A stretch of 64,000 bases of DNA, from the NCBI GenBank assembly GCA_037179515.1, contig JAXCGZ010005671.1:140001-204000 (forward strand), given 5' to 3'. This DNA comes from Halocaridina rubra. Taxonomy: Eukaryota; Arthropoda; Malacostraca; Decapoda; Atyidae. The notes beneath the pieces are model-generated. The model worked only from the letters and a program-made list of their open reading frames with translations. It ran no database searches and was not told the DNA's origin. The position numbers and the translations under genes are program-made. How positions within the stretch are numbered: the first letter of the stretch is position 1; every line of letters starts with the position of its first letter. Shown here piece after piece: positions 30,979 to 42,892 of this stretch.

Positions 30979-31367
30979 ATTACAACGACATTCGTGATCT
31001 ACCCTGGATTACAATGTGCTCTATACAAAGAAACAAATGAAGTAACAAAACAGCTTAACAAAAGGTAATCACAAATTAACATAGCGCTGCGTCATGTTAA
31101 GTTAGAGTATGTTATTAATATGAACCTAGCATACAGTAATACAACTTAACCACTGGCAAGTGCCCTAAGATCATATTTATAACCAGACCTAACTCTGCCT
31201 GCGTTAAGTGGTTAAAATGTAACTGACCTATGGTAAGACTATACTTATAACCTAACCTAACCTGACCCTATGTTGAGTTGCAATTATCCCAGGTTAAGTT
31301 TTTTGGTTCATGGTTTCTTTATAGAGCGCATTCCGATCTAGGATAGACTACGAATATGGTTGCAAAC
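30979..31367. mobile_element. ~390-bp MITE with long inverted ends
   Basis: The left end ttacaacgacattcgtgatct and, inverted, the right end (ttgcaaccatattcgtagtct) align. The similarity continues through gctctata and aaagaaac and inward to a cttaac...acatag segment, about 110 bp per arm. The centre contains CCTAACC motifs. Confidence 0.75.
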
Positions 31368-31822
31368 CGCATACGCTATGACAGAACCTTTTCACCTCTA
31401 TAAAAACCATTTTATCTTGCTACAACTACACCCAATATATTAAATACCGTATAAATACATAATACATATACCTCATAAGTATATATCAAGTCGAAAATTA
31501 ACATACTGGTAAGAATTACAAAACAAGATGAATACACACACATACATACAAACATTCATTTTATGCTATGACACACGTCTTTGTATTAAAAACCCGGTAA
31601 GGTAGCCTAATCGATGACGCTAAACAATTTAATAATTTACACAGTTACGCTTTACTGACGAGAAAGGATTCATGATCACGAGGGAGTAAAAATAACACGA
31701 ATTCCAAACAGATAACAAGAATATAAACTGATATATATGGGTTAGAGATAAGACAAAGTTTGATTTTTTTTTTTTTTTGGTCAGTTAAAGTGTAGGCTTA
31801 TTTTGCCGTTTTTATGCGTCAC
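31368..31822. other. Non-coding stretch, nothing recognised
   Basis: AT-rich; a T run near 31766-31779. No feature supported. Confidence 0.4.
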
Positions 31823-31972
31823 TATTAATAGCCATTTCAAAAAAGGGTGGACAATGACGACTGGGAGCAGAGGGATTACGGATGGATGCCCTTCCTAACA
31901 GCCCACGTCGAGTTCGAACCCGCGTTCGTCGCTTCCTGACTCGCATTTTACCAATGAACTACCGCGGCTCCC
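31823..31972 (-). mobile_element. tRNA-derived SINE (family T), best-preserved head
   Basis: On the minus strand it starts gggagccgcggtagttcatt (A-box-like) and has cgggttcgaactc (B box) about 50 nt later. The tail then reads aggaagggcatccatccgta and cattgtccaccctt. The head looks like a tRNA but lacks an acceptor stem partner, so it is a SINE head, not a tRNA gene. Confidence 0.78.
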
Positions 31973-32112
31973 ATGCAGAAATAATTAAATTAGCAAGTAA
32001 ATATTGCATAACTGAGAATGCTCAGGCTATTTTCGAATTGGGGGTAAGAGAACATCACAACAGCATAGGCAAAATACTGTTTAATATAAGCAAATTCCTT
32101 TCATCCATCTTA

Positions 32113-32308
32113 AGGGGGGTTTACACGGTCAAACGGTTCGTCGAACGCGGTTCGACAGACAAGTGTTTGAAGTGATGTTCGAACGTGTGAACGGGATATT
32201 TGGAACGTGTTCGACAACCAAATACCCCGTTCACACGTTCGAGCATCACTTCAAACTCTTGTCTGTCGAACCGCGTTCGACGAACCGTTTGACCGTGTAA
32301 ACCCCCCT
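32113..32308. mobile_element. 196-bp fold-back MITE with TTA target duplication
   Basis: Near-perfect palindrome. The terminal AGGGGGGTTTACACGGTC on the left is mirrored by GACCGTGTAAACCCCCCT on the right, with arms of about 90 bp around a ~15-bp loop. TTA flanks both sides (32110-32112 and 32309-32311). The 3-bp TTA duplication suggests the PIF/Harbinger superfamily (inference). A strong RNA hairpin if transcribed. Confidence 0.88.
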
Positions 32309-32489
32309 TTATACATTTATATCCACTAAACCTTGTCGCCTATATGAAAGCTGTTGTTTAATAGAATACTCCAACTGAAATCGATTATTTAACCTAAGCT
32401 TGATTCATTCTTCTGTAAAGGTGATGATGATGATGATGAATTATTATTACATATAATGACATTCCATTACAAAATTCATAATTACCTTT

Positions 32490-32491
32490 AC

Positions 32492-32533
<42 letters not shown>
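32490..32533. repeat. (AAT)n microsatellite
   Basis: About 14 AAT units. Confidence 0.96.
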
Positions 32534-33467
32534 TATACAGTCAAATTATATAGGAGAATGAAGACACCTTCAACTTCTTCTTAATTAAAATTTTGATTTA
32601 TATAATAAGATTCATATAACGTCAACCTTTTTGTCGTCATAGCGTGAGGAACCATTCATGAAAGGTTAAGGTCAGACTGAAAACTCATAGAATTAATTGT
32701 TACATAAACTTTTTCTCTATTGAGGTTCTGCTAGAGGAGCATTAGATAATTTTTTTTTCTAACAAGCGACTCCAATTAATGATAATAAGCTTCTGAAAAT
32801 GGGATTTGAGTTTCATATTTTTGTTTTTATAATAATGGGATGAGAACGAAATCGTAATGAAATTATGAAATTGGATCTAATAAAAAGAAAAAGAAAAATA
32901 GAATAATGATTAATAGAAACAAGCATCTGCCATCAGCTTGAGCTATGGCTAGGAGCTACTGGAAAAGTGGATGAATTTCATGACTTTTTCATTTTTCAAT
33001 AATGAGATGAATCAGTAAAGTAAATAAGAAATTCACTTTTACGGAAAACAATAAAAAATCAGTGTAAACAAGCAAGTACCCAAAAGCTAACATTAAGGTC
33101 ATAATCCGAAGAACAGTGGACAGATATATGAGTAATGAAATTGGGTTTTACAAAGAAAACAATAAAAAATCAATATGAACAAGCAATGATTGTTGCATGT
33201 TTTTTTGCCACTACCAACAACTTAAAGTTAGGCCACGTGTTTTCGAAAAAGTATATGGGTTTCAATGTTTTCTCTATCACTTTGAATAATGAAATGAGGA
33301 TTAATAACAGAATTGGGTTTTCTAGAAAACAAAGAACAGGAATGAATCCATTTCTAGATTTTACAAATTAATAACGGTAATTTTAGTCGTTAAACAACAG
33401 AAATAATAAAAATAATAAATAATAATAACAATAAAAATAACAACAATAATAATAATAATAATAACTG
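32534..33467. other. Non-coding stretch with weak internal similarity
   Basis: Phrases such as aacaagca, aagaaaacaataaaaaatca and atgagatga recur several times between 32760 and 33360, suggesting a decayed tandem array. No gene is seen. Confidence 0.4.
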
Positions 33468-33592
33468 ACAAGTCAATACACTTTATTTTTGTTTCTCTTT
33501 ACTTTATGTATTCTTCGTGCCCAGACCTGACGAGGGCTGTTTTATTTATTTATTTATTTTTTGGTCTGTTCTGGAGTTACAATCATAAAAAA
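33468..33592 (+). mobile_element. LINE-A family 3' end fragment
   Basis: ctgacaagtcaatacacttt, tcttcgtgcccagacctgac, gagggctgtttta and an A-run end match the SINE-like copy at 20146-20355. Confidence 0.75.
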
Positions 33593-33966
33593 AAAAGAAA
33601 CGATACTGCTTTAAAATACTAATAAACCCTACGGTAAAACACCGCCATATTAAAGAAACACACACACACACACACCGTAACTCACAATGGCAGCTCAATA
33701 TGCAAAGTAAATTGAATGAGCAGTTCCTTGTGTATATTATTATTATTATTATTGTTGCTATTATTATCATACATATATTGTTGAAACGGAACACAGAAAG
33801 TAACTCTGCACATAAATTCCTTAAAAAAAAAATTCCCGTTTCTGCCAGTTTTTAAAATACATATCCTATGGTGAGTTTTTACTGGAGATGGGATTAGCCT
33901 TGGATCCTCCATCCCAAAGATAGGAGTCTGCGACAATTATTTCGGGTACTCTATTATCAAAAGACT

Positions 33967-33967
<1 letters not shown>

Positions 33968-34051
<84 letters not shown>
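33968..34051. repeat. (TA)n microsatellite
   Basis: About 84 bp of TA. Confidence 0.97.
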
Positions 34052-34054
<3 letters not shown>

Positions 34055-34384
34055 AATTCAGCTAAGAGAGCTTGCCGTTCAGGCAAGTGAAAACTACTGA
34101 ATTATTTACTATTTTAATAATATACTTATATTAATAGCATTTTAACTTCACGCGATGGAAAAAGAAAAATGCATAATATGTAGTTTAGTAATTCTCTTCC
34201 AGTATGAACCCAGCACTACAAAAAGTTACTATAACAGTAGTAGAAGAAGTCTTTAGTCGATACCCAGAAACAAAAACAAAATAAAATACGATCTAAGTTT
34301 AATGAGTTAATGCAAAAAAAACAACATGAAAATAGTGGATTCGGTAAAGATTAGCCACCCCAGCACATTATATAACCCGGTAAA

Positions 34385-34460
34385 TTGTTTGGTTAGGTTA
34401 AGTTGTTAGTTTAGGTTAATGCATAACCTAACCTATACTAAACCAACCTAACTAATTACG
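34385..34460. repeat. TTAGG/CCTAA-like inverted motif cluster
   Basis: ggttaggttaagttgttagt is followed about 30 nt later by cataacctaacctatac and caacctaac, forming an imperfect inverted repeat of pentamers resembling the arthropod telomere repeat. Confidence 0.6.
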
Positions 34461-35077
34461 GCGTTGTTTAATGTATTGAGGGTAGAAAATCTATACCTGC
34501 TCTGAAATAGTAAAAAAAAAAAAAATACTTTGACACCTAAAAATTGAAAGAAATATTTAAGGAATTAAATTTAAAGTGATAGGCATCACACTCCCGTGAG
34601 GCCGTAATGGCACAGTTGAACACACATTCCATAATATCGTAACCACACACTGCTAAGAACTGAATTATGAAAAGCAAACGCATTTCATACGCGTTCTAAA
34701 CATCAGGAAAGGGCGCAGTTGTCACTAGGAAAAATTGACCCCTTTGTTTTCAGGGAATATTTAGCAAGCCTGCTGTCAAGGAAAATTTTGCAAATCTGCC
34801 TACATCGAGTTTTTGCAAACTAGTTTTTGAGGATATTTTTTTAAAGTAATTTTCAAGGAAATTTAATAACCCCGTTTTGATGAATTTTGCATATCGCAAT
34901 GACATCTTTATTCAGTGACCTAAGAAAACACATAATTGCCTGTTAAAAAAAAATACGTTCGAAAACATCCTAAAATTCAAACAAACAACGATGAATCAAA
35001 ATTAATTATATGATGAGAACGCTTTTCTTTTTTCTTTGAAGTTATTTCCTATAATCATACCTATTACATCAAAAGAC

Positions 35078-35108
<31 letters not shown>

Positions 35109-35394
35109 CCATGTCAAGGTTACGATGCTATTGTTGTATAACCCATGGTTTCCTCCCCAATTTCAGTAAACACGCAAACGAAGATGTCTAAAGAAAGAAA
35201 GAAAAAAAAAGATTATCGACATTCGGCAGAGATAAGTCTTTACGACAGTATGAGCGACCTATCTTTCCATCAACACTTAGAAGATAATGGAAAACTACCC
35301 ATTACTCATGACATTTACGTGATAATGATGATCAACACAGATAATTATAAAAAGAATTTGTGGTTTGCTGCAGCATGATTGCAGAAGGGGGGAA
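34461..35394. other. Non-coding stretch with a short (GA)13
   Basis: GA tract at 35083-35108. A 77-codon frame at 35145-35378 is lysine-rich at its start with no known domain; I do not call it a gene. Confidence 0.45.
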
Positions 35395-35480
35395 GAGGGA
35401 ATGGCGGTAGCGGAAGATTGTTTAGGCAGCCGTTGCTATGGAGACGGCGTCATATAGGAGTGTGGGGGGGGGGGGTTAAG
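35395..35480. promoter_or_regulatory. Promoter-like motif cluster (YY1/ETS/RFX-type)
   Basis: Within 55 bp: aatggcgg (YY1-like), cggaag (ETS-like) and cgttgctatggagacg (similar to an RFX X-box). All are in a GC-richer patch followed by a G run. No start codon with a donor was found next to it on either strand, so the gene it might serve is unknown. Confidence 0.35.
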
Positions 35481-36069
35481 TTAAGCGAGGGACGAAAACC
35501 TCTTTTCCCTGGTCGTGGTCTGCTTCATTTCCTCAAAGTTTTCTCAACACGCAAAAGCGCTCTCTCTCTTTTCTCTCTCTCTAAAGCTAACCAAATTACT
35601 TATAACTGACTAATTTATCCTTTCCTTTCCATAGAAGTAACCATATGGCAAATGGCCGATGAAACACTTAGAATTTTTTTTTCTAACCCTACATATTCCA
35701 ACCAAAGATAAATAATATTTTATCCAAGATACGATAATGACCGTCCACAGATTTTCCAATCTATATCCTTGATTCGTATCAATTCGTCCTCCATGTCGAC
35801 CTTACATATACAGATTAAAGAATTTCAATCCGTCCTCCAAGTCGACCTTACAGGTCATTTTAAAAAATATATATTTCTCTCATCTTTACCAGTTTCATGC
35901 TTAAGTAACTATATTTGGAAACTCTACAAAGAAAATGGACTAAAAAAATAAATTTATTTTTCTCAGTTTCCATATTAATGTTTTAGTATATATTGTATGT
36001 TGAAATAAAATAAAATAAAACGATAGTACAATGAATGAGGGAAGAGACTAAATTAATCATTTTATTTTA

Positions 36070-36508
36070 ATTCCTTCTTGAAGTTAAGTCTAAATCCTTC
36101 AAATAACCAAATACATAAATGAATATATAAAACTATAAAACTTGCTACGTATATACGAATGCAGTACAACAATGCCGTGTGACTATTTTTCTGCAAACCT
36201 CAACACTCCTCTTTTTCAAATAAAGATCGTATTTATGGCTAGGTATTTGTTCAGTTTGTAAATAAATTAAGTCTAATTCCTTCAAATAACCAAATACATA
36301 AACAAATAAATAAATAAAAAGATTAACTTGATACAGTATATATATATACTGTACAATTATGCCGTGCGGCGGCGTCTGCCAGGTTCACAAACTGTTCAAT
36401 GCTAGGTAGGTCGAAAACTTAATTTATTAATATATTATTAATTATCTATTGGCCTCCGACGTAACAGCGAAATTACTTTATATGAAGCGACTTTATACAG
36501 GACTCCAT
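36070..36508 (+). mobile_element. Right part of a GGGTCCCC-type DNA element with 190-bp repeats
   Basis: Two repeat units (tccttcaaataaccaaatac, caacaatgccgtgtgac) lead into aacttaatttattaatata and an end segment gtaacagcgaaattac ... aggactccatg. This parallels 15250-15547 of the full element. Confidence 0.7.
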
Positions 36509-36663
36509 GTAAGCATAAAATGGTCCTAATGCAAAAATAATAATAATAATAATTATAATAATAGGAATACTTATTAATAAGAATGTAATATTTTATTACT
36601 GTATCGCTAAATGCTCATTACGAGAAGTTAGAATATTAAATCGATGTTATAAATGAATTCAGC

Positions 36664-37130
36664 CCAAAAATCTAAATATCCTGCTCCTGGAGTTACAGAT
36701 TAACCTAAGAAGTTATATTCCCTAATCCTGGAGTAATAGATTACTACAAGGGCCATCGACTGATTATGGTTGCAAATACTGCCCTAAGAAGTTATATATC
36801 CTGTTCCTGGAGGTAATAGTCCTCATAAAATGTTAAATACTGTGCTATACTCTGCTTCTGGAGTAGTAGATAACCCTAACAAGTTATAAACCGTAATTCT
36901 GGAGTAACAGATTACCCTAAGATATCACATATCCTGTTTCTTGGATGTAAAGATTACCTTAAAACTCTATATACCGATTCTGCGGTTATAGATTAAATTA
37001 AATAGTGCATATCTGCTTCTGGGGTAATAAATTATGTCATGTTCTTTACCCTTCTTCAGAAGTAACAGATTACCCTAAGAAATTATATACCCTGATTCTT
37101 GGAGTTATAATTAATCCTATGAAGTAGCCT
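36664..37130 (+). repeat. Diverged minisatellite, ~42-bp unit, about 10 copies
   Basis: Units share ttctggagtaacagattac and cctaagaagttatatacc. Starts of the ctggag core are near 36688, 36729, 36805, 36857, 36898, 36941, 36978, 37019, 37053 and 37099. Each copy differs by several substitutions, so the array is old. Confidence 0.8.
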
Positions 37131-37850
37131 GTATCTAATTTAGTTATGCCTTTTTTTCCTGCACCCTCTTGACATATCATGGCAACAAAGTCATTTCATT
37201 GCACGTTTACAACACTGGGAAAACTGTTGCAAAATTAAAACTGCAAGGATATAGAGCAGAGAAAGAGAGAGATAGTAACTATAAGTAAAATGGTGTGTTA
37301 AAACGATTTAATGCAGGACAATTTTTTTTTCTCAAAATTATTTTGACTATGTAGTTTCTCATAAAATGTATATGTACTTCTAATAAATAAAAAGTAAACA
37401 ATATATATCATAGAAATAAATTAATAGAAAGTGGAAAAATATGCATAGACAAAAACTTAAATGCAGTACAGTACTTGTAAATATTATGTGAAAACACAAA
37501 ACAGGAAAATTTTTTGCATTAGGCTCATCATGCACATATAAAATGAATAGTGCTCAAGATAGTCTTATTGCAAAAAAACAAAAAACAAAAAAACATTAAT
37601 TTTACGAATAAAATCAAAATGTATATCACTTCTTCTGTAGTATGCAAACAATAAATGTACTCTATACGATCAAGAGGAAATATCAAAATAGAACAAAATG
37701 GCAAAACAATTTAAACTAAAAAGGTCTGTGGCATTATAGAATGGCAGAAAATTACATTTTCAAACAGTATTCTAGTTTCTAATTCTGTAAGAAAATACAA
37801 TGTATATTAATATATGGGGTAACAGACTTTTTCAAAGCACTCTCCTGAGT
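37131..37850. other. Non-coding stretch, nothing recognised
   Basis: AT-rich; no open frame or repeat family supported. Confidence 0.4.
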
Positions 37851-37854
37851 AAGT

Positions 37855-37950
37855 GACAGACCCCCAGTCGAGCCCACCGTGATGTTAGGAGTGGCATCCA
37901 GCCTTAAACCCCAAGCTCCAACTTGTCTGTGTCCATCCCCATAACAAGGA
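37855..37950 (+). mobile_element. tRNA-derived SINE (family T) tail
   Basis: gttaggagtggcatccagcc, ccaagctccaacttgtctgt and gtccatccccataacaagga match the family tail. The head is largely lost. Confidence 0.65.
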
Positions 37951-40450
37951 TTACTAGTGACATAAAGTGGCTAAACAAGCTTAATTTTACGTAAATACAT
38001 TACAATAAATTCCCCAGGTTTAAAATAAATATGACCTCTTAAAGAAATGTTGCCCCTAGGATGTACTCATATTAAATGCAGCTTAGTACATGTATATTGT
38101 TTACTGTTCTGATAAGACAGAGTTGAGATTTATAAAATAAATTTTTTTTCCTGATGATGAACAAACCATTCTTACACGTGTAACAGCAGTGAAAATAAGA
38201 AACTGAGCCAGGTCAGTAGTAATATGAAATAAAAATAAAAAAATAAAGAGAAAGAAATCATATGAAGGCTGTTGCCCATGTATTGAATATGAAAAGCCCA
38301 ATGTGAAGGTTAACTGCTGAAAAAATGGTACATTATATATTAAATAGTATATTCTCCAGTACGAGATGATGACAAGCAAGTAGAGTGTGAAGGATATGGA
38401 AAAACTGACTCCACTTTTGATCAAATACCACATTAAACAAGACAACAAGGATTATCCATCAGATTCACGTTGATTACGAGAAAGCAAAAGTTTTAAAAGA
38501 GCCTTACAACTAAATTTCTGGATGATATGAATGCCATCTTCACTCCAGGGATGGATAGCATAGAATATATAATCTATTAAAAAAAGATAACACAACAAAC
38601 AAGAAAGTTATTTGGTAAAGTTGGCAGTGTTAATGAGGAGGCTTATGCCCATGTTATAATAAGGTATTAAACTAAGGGATATACTGTTACTAAGAGGGAC
38701 TGACAATGTGTTCAGCATAAACAAAACAAAATTCTAGTTCTCTAAAATTAAACCGATCAACGGGCAGCTTAACACGAGTGTCTTCTGTACACAAAGGCCT
38801 TTACGGAATAATAATTTCCTCTAGCTAATTAGAAAACATAATTCATATTGAGATGTTTTACTGTAGATATATGGGATGCACAAGAATGAATACTGTATAA
38901 TGAGAGTGAGCATTTTACAAATTGCAAAATGTAAATTTTTGCCTAATTCAATAATGAATTTGGTTCTCCTAACTGTCTCCTATATCCATTAATGTATTCA
39001 ATAAGCTTTTTGGGATAGCAGGAGCTAAGATGGGACACATAGTAAAACTGTCATTCTTGACTCTCAATATGATGGGCTGGAGTGGCAGCGTTTTCAGCGT
39101 AGGTCCACCCTCACCAGCTGCAACTCAGAAAAGAAGCAGAATAAGAGACCAAACTGCCATGACCAAGCCCTACCCCTTTAGGGGCACAAAAACCTGGGAG
39201 AGGTTTTGGTCACCAGGACGGAGAATTTAATGGGAAACAAGGTGAAAAAATTGTGTTACTTTTCCGCACCTTTTGAGGAAGCAAAATGATAGTATGGTTC
39301 AGAGAATATATAAGGCGGGTATACTGTACAGGCTTTCACATAAGATGTACCTCAAGATGGAGCTCACGTGATGGGGTCTATGAGGTCCTTTTATAAGAAG
39401 TTCTGAGAAGAAATAAAATGAAGTGATGCAAAATTATATAGAGTTGGCCCACATCTTATGCTGTTTTATATAGTACAGTTTTGAACATACATGGTGGGAA
39501 AGCTTAAAAAAAAATAATAATAATAAAATAAAAATTTTCCCTTAAAAACACATTATAACATTTACAGTACTATTTACATAGAATTTAAATTGTATAATAT
39601 AAGAAGTAAAGTGCAATAATCCTGTCACGATTTAAAGAACAGAGGAGATTGGAATGATCATATGCCATGTACAATGGCACTCTTATATATGGATCTCAAA
39701 GCATGTACAGTCTTTTTTAAAAATAATGGAGGTGTGGGAACCAAGTGACCGCATGAGCGATCAATGTACAGTGTATACCTAACCTCGACAAAATTTTATA
39801 AAGTGGCACCAATGATGTGCTGCTGTAACATGGTTAGCCAGAGAAATCTGAAGCCTGGCTTTGGAATATGCTCAAACTTAACCTTGCTCATGTTGCCTCT
39901 TTTCAAGTAATTGTAAGTGAATGAGCAAAATTCAGAGAGGTTAATGAGCTTGCTTTATCATTTTGTTTATGCTGCTGTTTCCTATGGATGTGACCACTCT
40001 ACTGACTATGGGCAATGTGAATAAATAAAATCTAGAAAAATATATCAAATATGATAAAAAATTTCCTTTTTGGCGACTAATGCATTTCTGATGCTTAAGA
40101 CTCACATCATCTTCCCAGGATAAGACATACGCTCCCAGTTTCCTATTAATGAGACAGTACCCTAACCCTACAAAGCTATAAAATTCAAGCTAAAAGTGTG
40201 GTTATTTTACTTCCCCAAAGTTGAACGCAGCTTTCACTGATAATTTGCTTGGGGATGTATGTCTTCAACATTATTTTTTATTGTTCAGTCACACAAGAGA
40301 GAGACATTGTCTCAGCATTATCTGTACAAGCTATGAAAAACGAAACACACATCAAAATCTAGAAACTACGTAAAATCTTAATAATTTTTACTATCACATC
40401 TCAAGAGCAAACTGAAATACAATATTATTAATTATCAATTCGTTTCTTAA
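37951..40450. other. Mostly unique non-coding DNA
   Basis: No coding exon recognised. A 160-bp block at 39071-39230 (ggtccaccctcaccagctgc, aagccctaccccttta) is a copy of the repeat at 17075-17235. Confidence 0.45.
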
Positions 40451-40452
40451 CT

Positions 40453-40610
40453 AGGTAGTCACCGTGGCTCAAGCGGTAGCGTCCGCGACTCTGAGGCATC
40501 AGGTCGAGGGTTCATGCCCCGTCACGGTCTGAGGCTAGCAAGGGCATGCACTCAGGGTAACGATTACATCTGCCAAAGCAAGGGAGTCCGTGACGCAAAA
40601 CCGGAAATCG
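40453..40610 (+). mobile_element. tRNA-derived SINE with a distinct tail
   Basis: The head accgtggctcaagcggtagc (A-box-like) and gagggttcatgccccgtcac (B-box-like) span about 70 nt. The tail (gcaagggcatgcactcaggg, gacgcaaaaccggaaatcg) differs from family T. I found no second copy in the window. Confidence 0.6.
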
Positions 40611-41002
40611 TTTCTTAACTGTGATTTGCCCAACTAAACCTAATAATATAATACCTTTCATAAGATTTATAACTAGGGGTGTGAAAGAAAACATTTATAC
40701 AAAAAAATATGAACATTCTGATATATAATTTCTACTATTCTGTATATCAAAAGTTTAAAATTCGCAAACTCATGAATCTACCACTGTGCCCCTTGAGTAC
40801 TCAAATTTTGTATATGTGTAATTTCAATTGTAAAAATATTCGTCATACACAATAACATCGTTAGTTTACCCAAACCGCAAAGTACGACTATTTTTATAAG
40901 AACACACACACCATCCAGAATTAAATTCAAAAAAGTAACTAACAATTTCATGAAAAAAATATGGGTTGTTAAGGCTATTTGCAATTTTATGTATAACTTA
41001 TA

Positions 41003-41060
41003 ATCCCCATTCTAATGGGGAAGGACACAGACAGATTGGAGTCTTAGGGGTGCGGTACAA
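41003..41060 (-). mobile_element. SINE family T tail fragment
   Basis: The minus strand reads ccaatctgtctgtgtccttc followed by cccattagaatggggatta, the family 3' end with its small hairpin. Confidence 0.6.
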
Positions 41061-41130
41061 ACTTTCGTACCCCCTTGGTTATTACACTGGTATAGACTGG
41101 GTCCATCAAAGAACATAAAAACAAACTCAC

Positions 41131-41157
41131 CCGTGAGAAGGGGTTGAATGACGCCAT
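41131..41157 (-). CDS. Candidate first coding exon (MASFNPFSR), gene unknown
   Basis: On the minus strand, cagaATGGCG starts a frame reading MASFNPFSR. It runs straight into a consensus donor (cgg|gtgagt) and ends in phase 0. The sequence upstream looks like a 5' UTR and promoter. It could be the NAPRT start, since NAPRT on the same strand needs an upstream exon, but an additional 3n+1-nt exon would have to lie between them and was not found. Speculative. Confidence 0.35.
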
Positions 41158-41830
41158 TCTGAGAATGCTTATTCCGAATTCTGTCAGAAGAGGATTCTAC
41201 GCGATCTCCTGTTATCATTGCAATGACAGTCACCAAAGTTTTCTGCCTTTCAATGACAAACCAATTCTTGACAGTACTTCACCCTTGTGTGGTCGATGCT
41301 TGAATGAGAAAATTCGTCTGCTCGCGTTCTCACCTGTCGAAATATAAACAATATAGATAACAAACTATATTGTTTACATGTAATAGGAAACAGAAGAGCA
41401 TCTCAATATTGTATGTTTACCATCTCGGAAACTATATATTTACTATCGCACCCATTCCAACTTACTAAAGTTTCATTTATTTATTTTGTGTAAGTTTTCT
41501 AGGAGGAAAAGAAAAATTGATTTAGTTCTGATACTTACTTTGTAGTAATTATGACAAAATTGTTCGTATTATAAATCAGACTTGATCCTCTTCTCTAGAC
41601 AATAACATTAGATTGTGTCCCTTATGAAAATGGGAGGAGACTGCGCAGACGACTTTGTGGGCGGGAGTCTTAGAGACACGATGACGACAGGGTGACTTCG
41701 AGGTCACGAAGAAACACGAAAGTGACGGGATATTGCATGACGAAAAAGGGGGGGGGCGAATAGTCTTGTTTGAATAGCCCTTAAGTCCGCCAATATTTCT
41801 GTTTGTTTTGATCGGTTGCTCTAACATTAA
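41158..41830 (-). promoter_or_regulatory. Candidate promoter region upstream of the MASFNPFSR exon
   Basis: Comparatively GC-rich with tgggcgggag (GC box, about 41658), ctgcgcagacg (NRF1-like half site) and several tgacg/cgtca motifs between 41640 and 41740. No repeat family was recognised here, unlike the neighbouring DNA. Confidence 0.35.
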
Positions 41831-42690
41831 TCTTTTGACAATATGGATCTTGTAAAGAAGAGTAACCCAGGATCCTCTACGGTTATTTATACTTGCAAGT
41901 CCCCTAAGCTGACATAGGAGGTTATTTGATTTACTGTGGCATTCTGGGCGTTACTCATGTTAAAATTAGGAGACTTGCTTTTTAAATATGAATATTCCTA
42001 GAGCACCTTTGAGTTGCTCTTCTATACAAATCTTTCAGACACACCTCTCTTACTTTCTGTGTCGTGTCATCCAAACAAAATGCTTAATTTAGATCAATCC
42101 CAGATTAATCATCTGGGGTAATTTTTTTTAGTTGCTTAATCTGGTACTGAGGCAAAATTCTGGTGCTTATTATGGGAATGAGTCACATTTTAGGCAACCT
42201 AACCGAATATATTTTGAATTCAACAGGTATTTTGTTACTTAATTCCTTGCAAGGTACCTATTTTTATTTAATACCTTGCAATATACAGGGTACTTAAATT
42301 GGAACTAAGGTTGAACCCAGGTGCTTCATTTGGAATTAAGATACATCAAATTTCTATTCTGGTATCGATCCCTTGATTTTTTACACCAAGTCCACTGATA
42401 GACATTACTGCCATAAAATCATTCGAACAAACCTTTATTTTGTCGATGTACTGATAACTAAAAAAAGAACTACAACTGATGTTAACTGATATGCATTTCA
42501 TTAGTGCTTGATTATTTGAATACCATGCAAATTAAAGCACTCTATTTCTGGATAACACTTCTCACTATTATCATTAACAGACTGCATTTGCTCTTCATCA
42601 GGGAATCTCATTAAAGGTGATAAATAAATGAGTGCTTTCTTACCATATAACTCTACTGTAAACATTTAATTGATATATAACTAAATTGCA
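41831..42690. other. Non-coding stretch, nothing recognised
   Basis: No open frame with known motifs and no listed repeat family. Confidence 0.4.

Positions 42691-42892
<202 letters not shown>

Noticed and set aside
31910..31972. tRNA gene on the minus strand
   Set aside because: A- and B-box-like blocks are present, but the acceptor arms do not pair and it continues into a shared SINE tail.
35145..35378. 77-codon Lys-rich frame near the promoter-like cluster
   Set aside because: It starts with no upstream support, has no homologous motif that I recognise, and its length is near chance for this composition.
40453..40525. tRNA gene on the plus strand
   Set aside because: Same reasoning: B-box-like motif but poor cloverleaf and an attached tail, so a SINE head is more likely.
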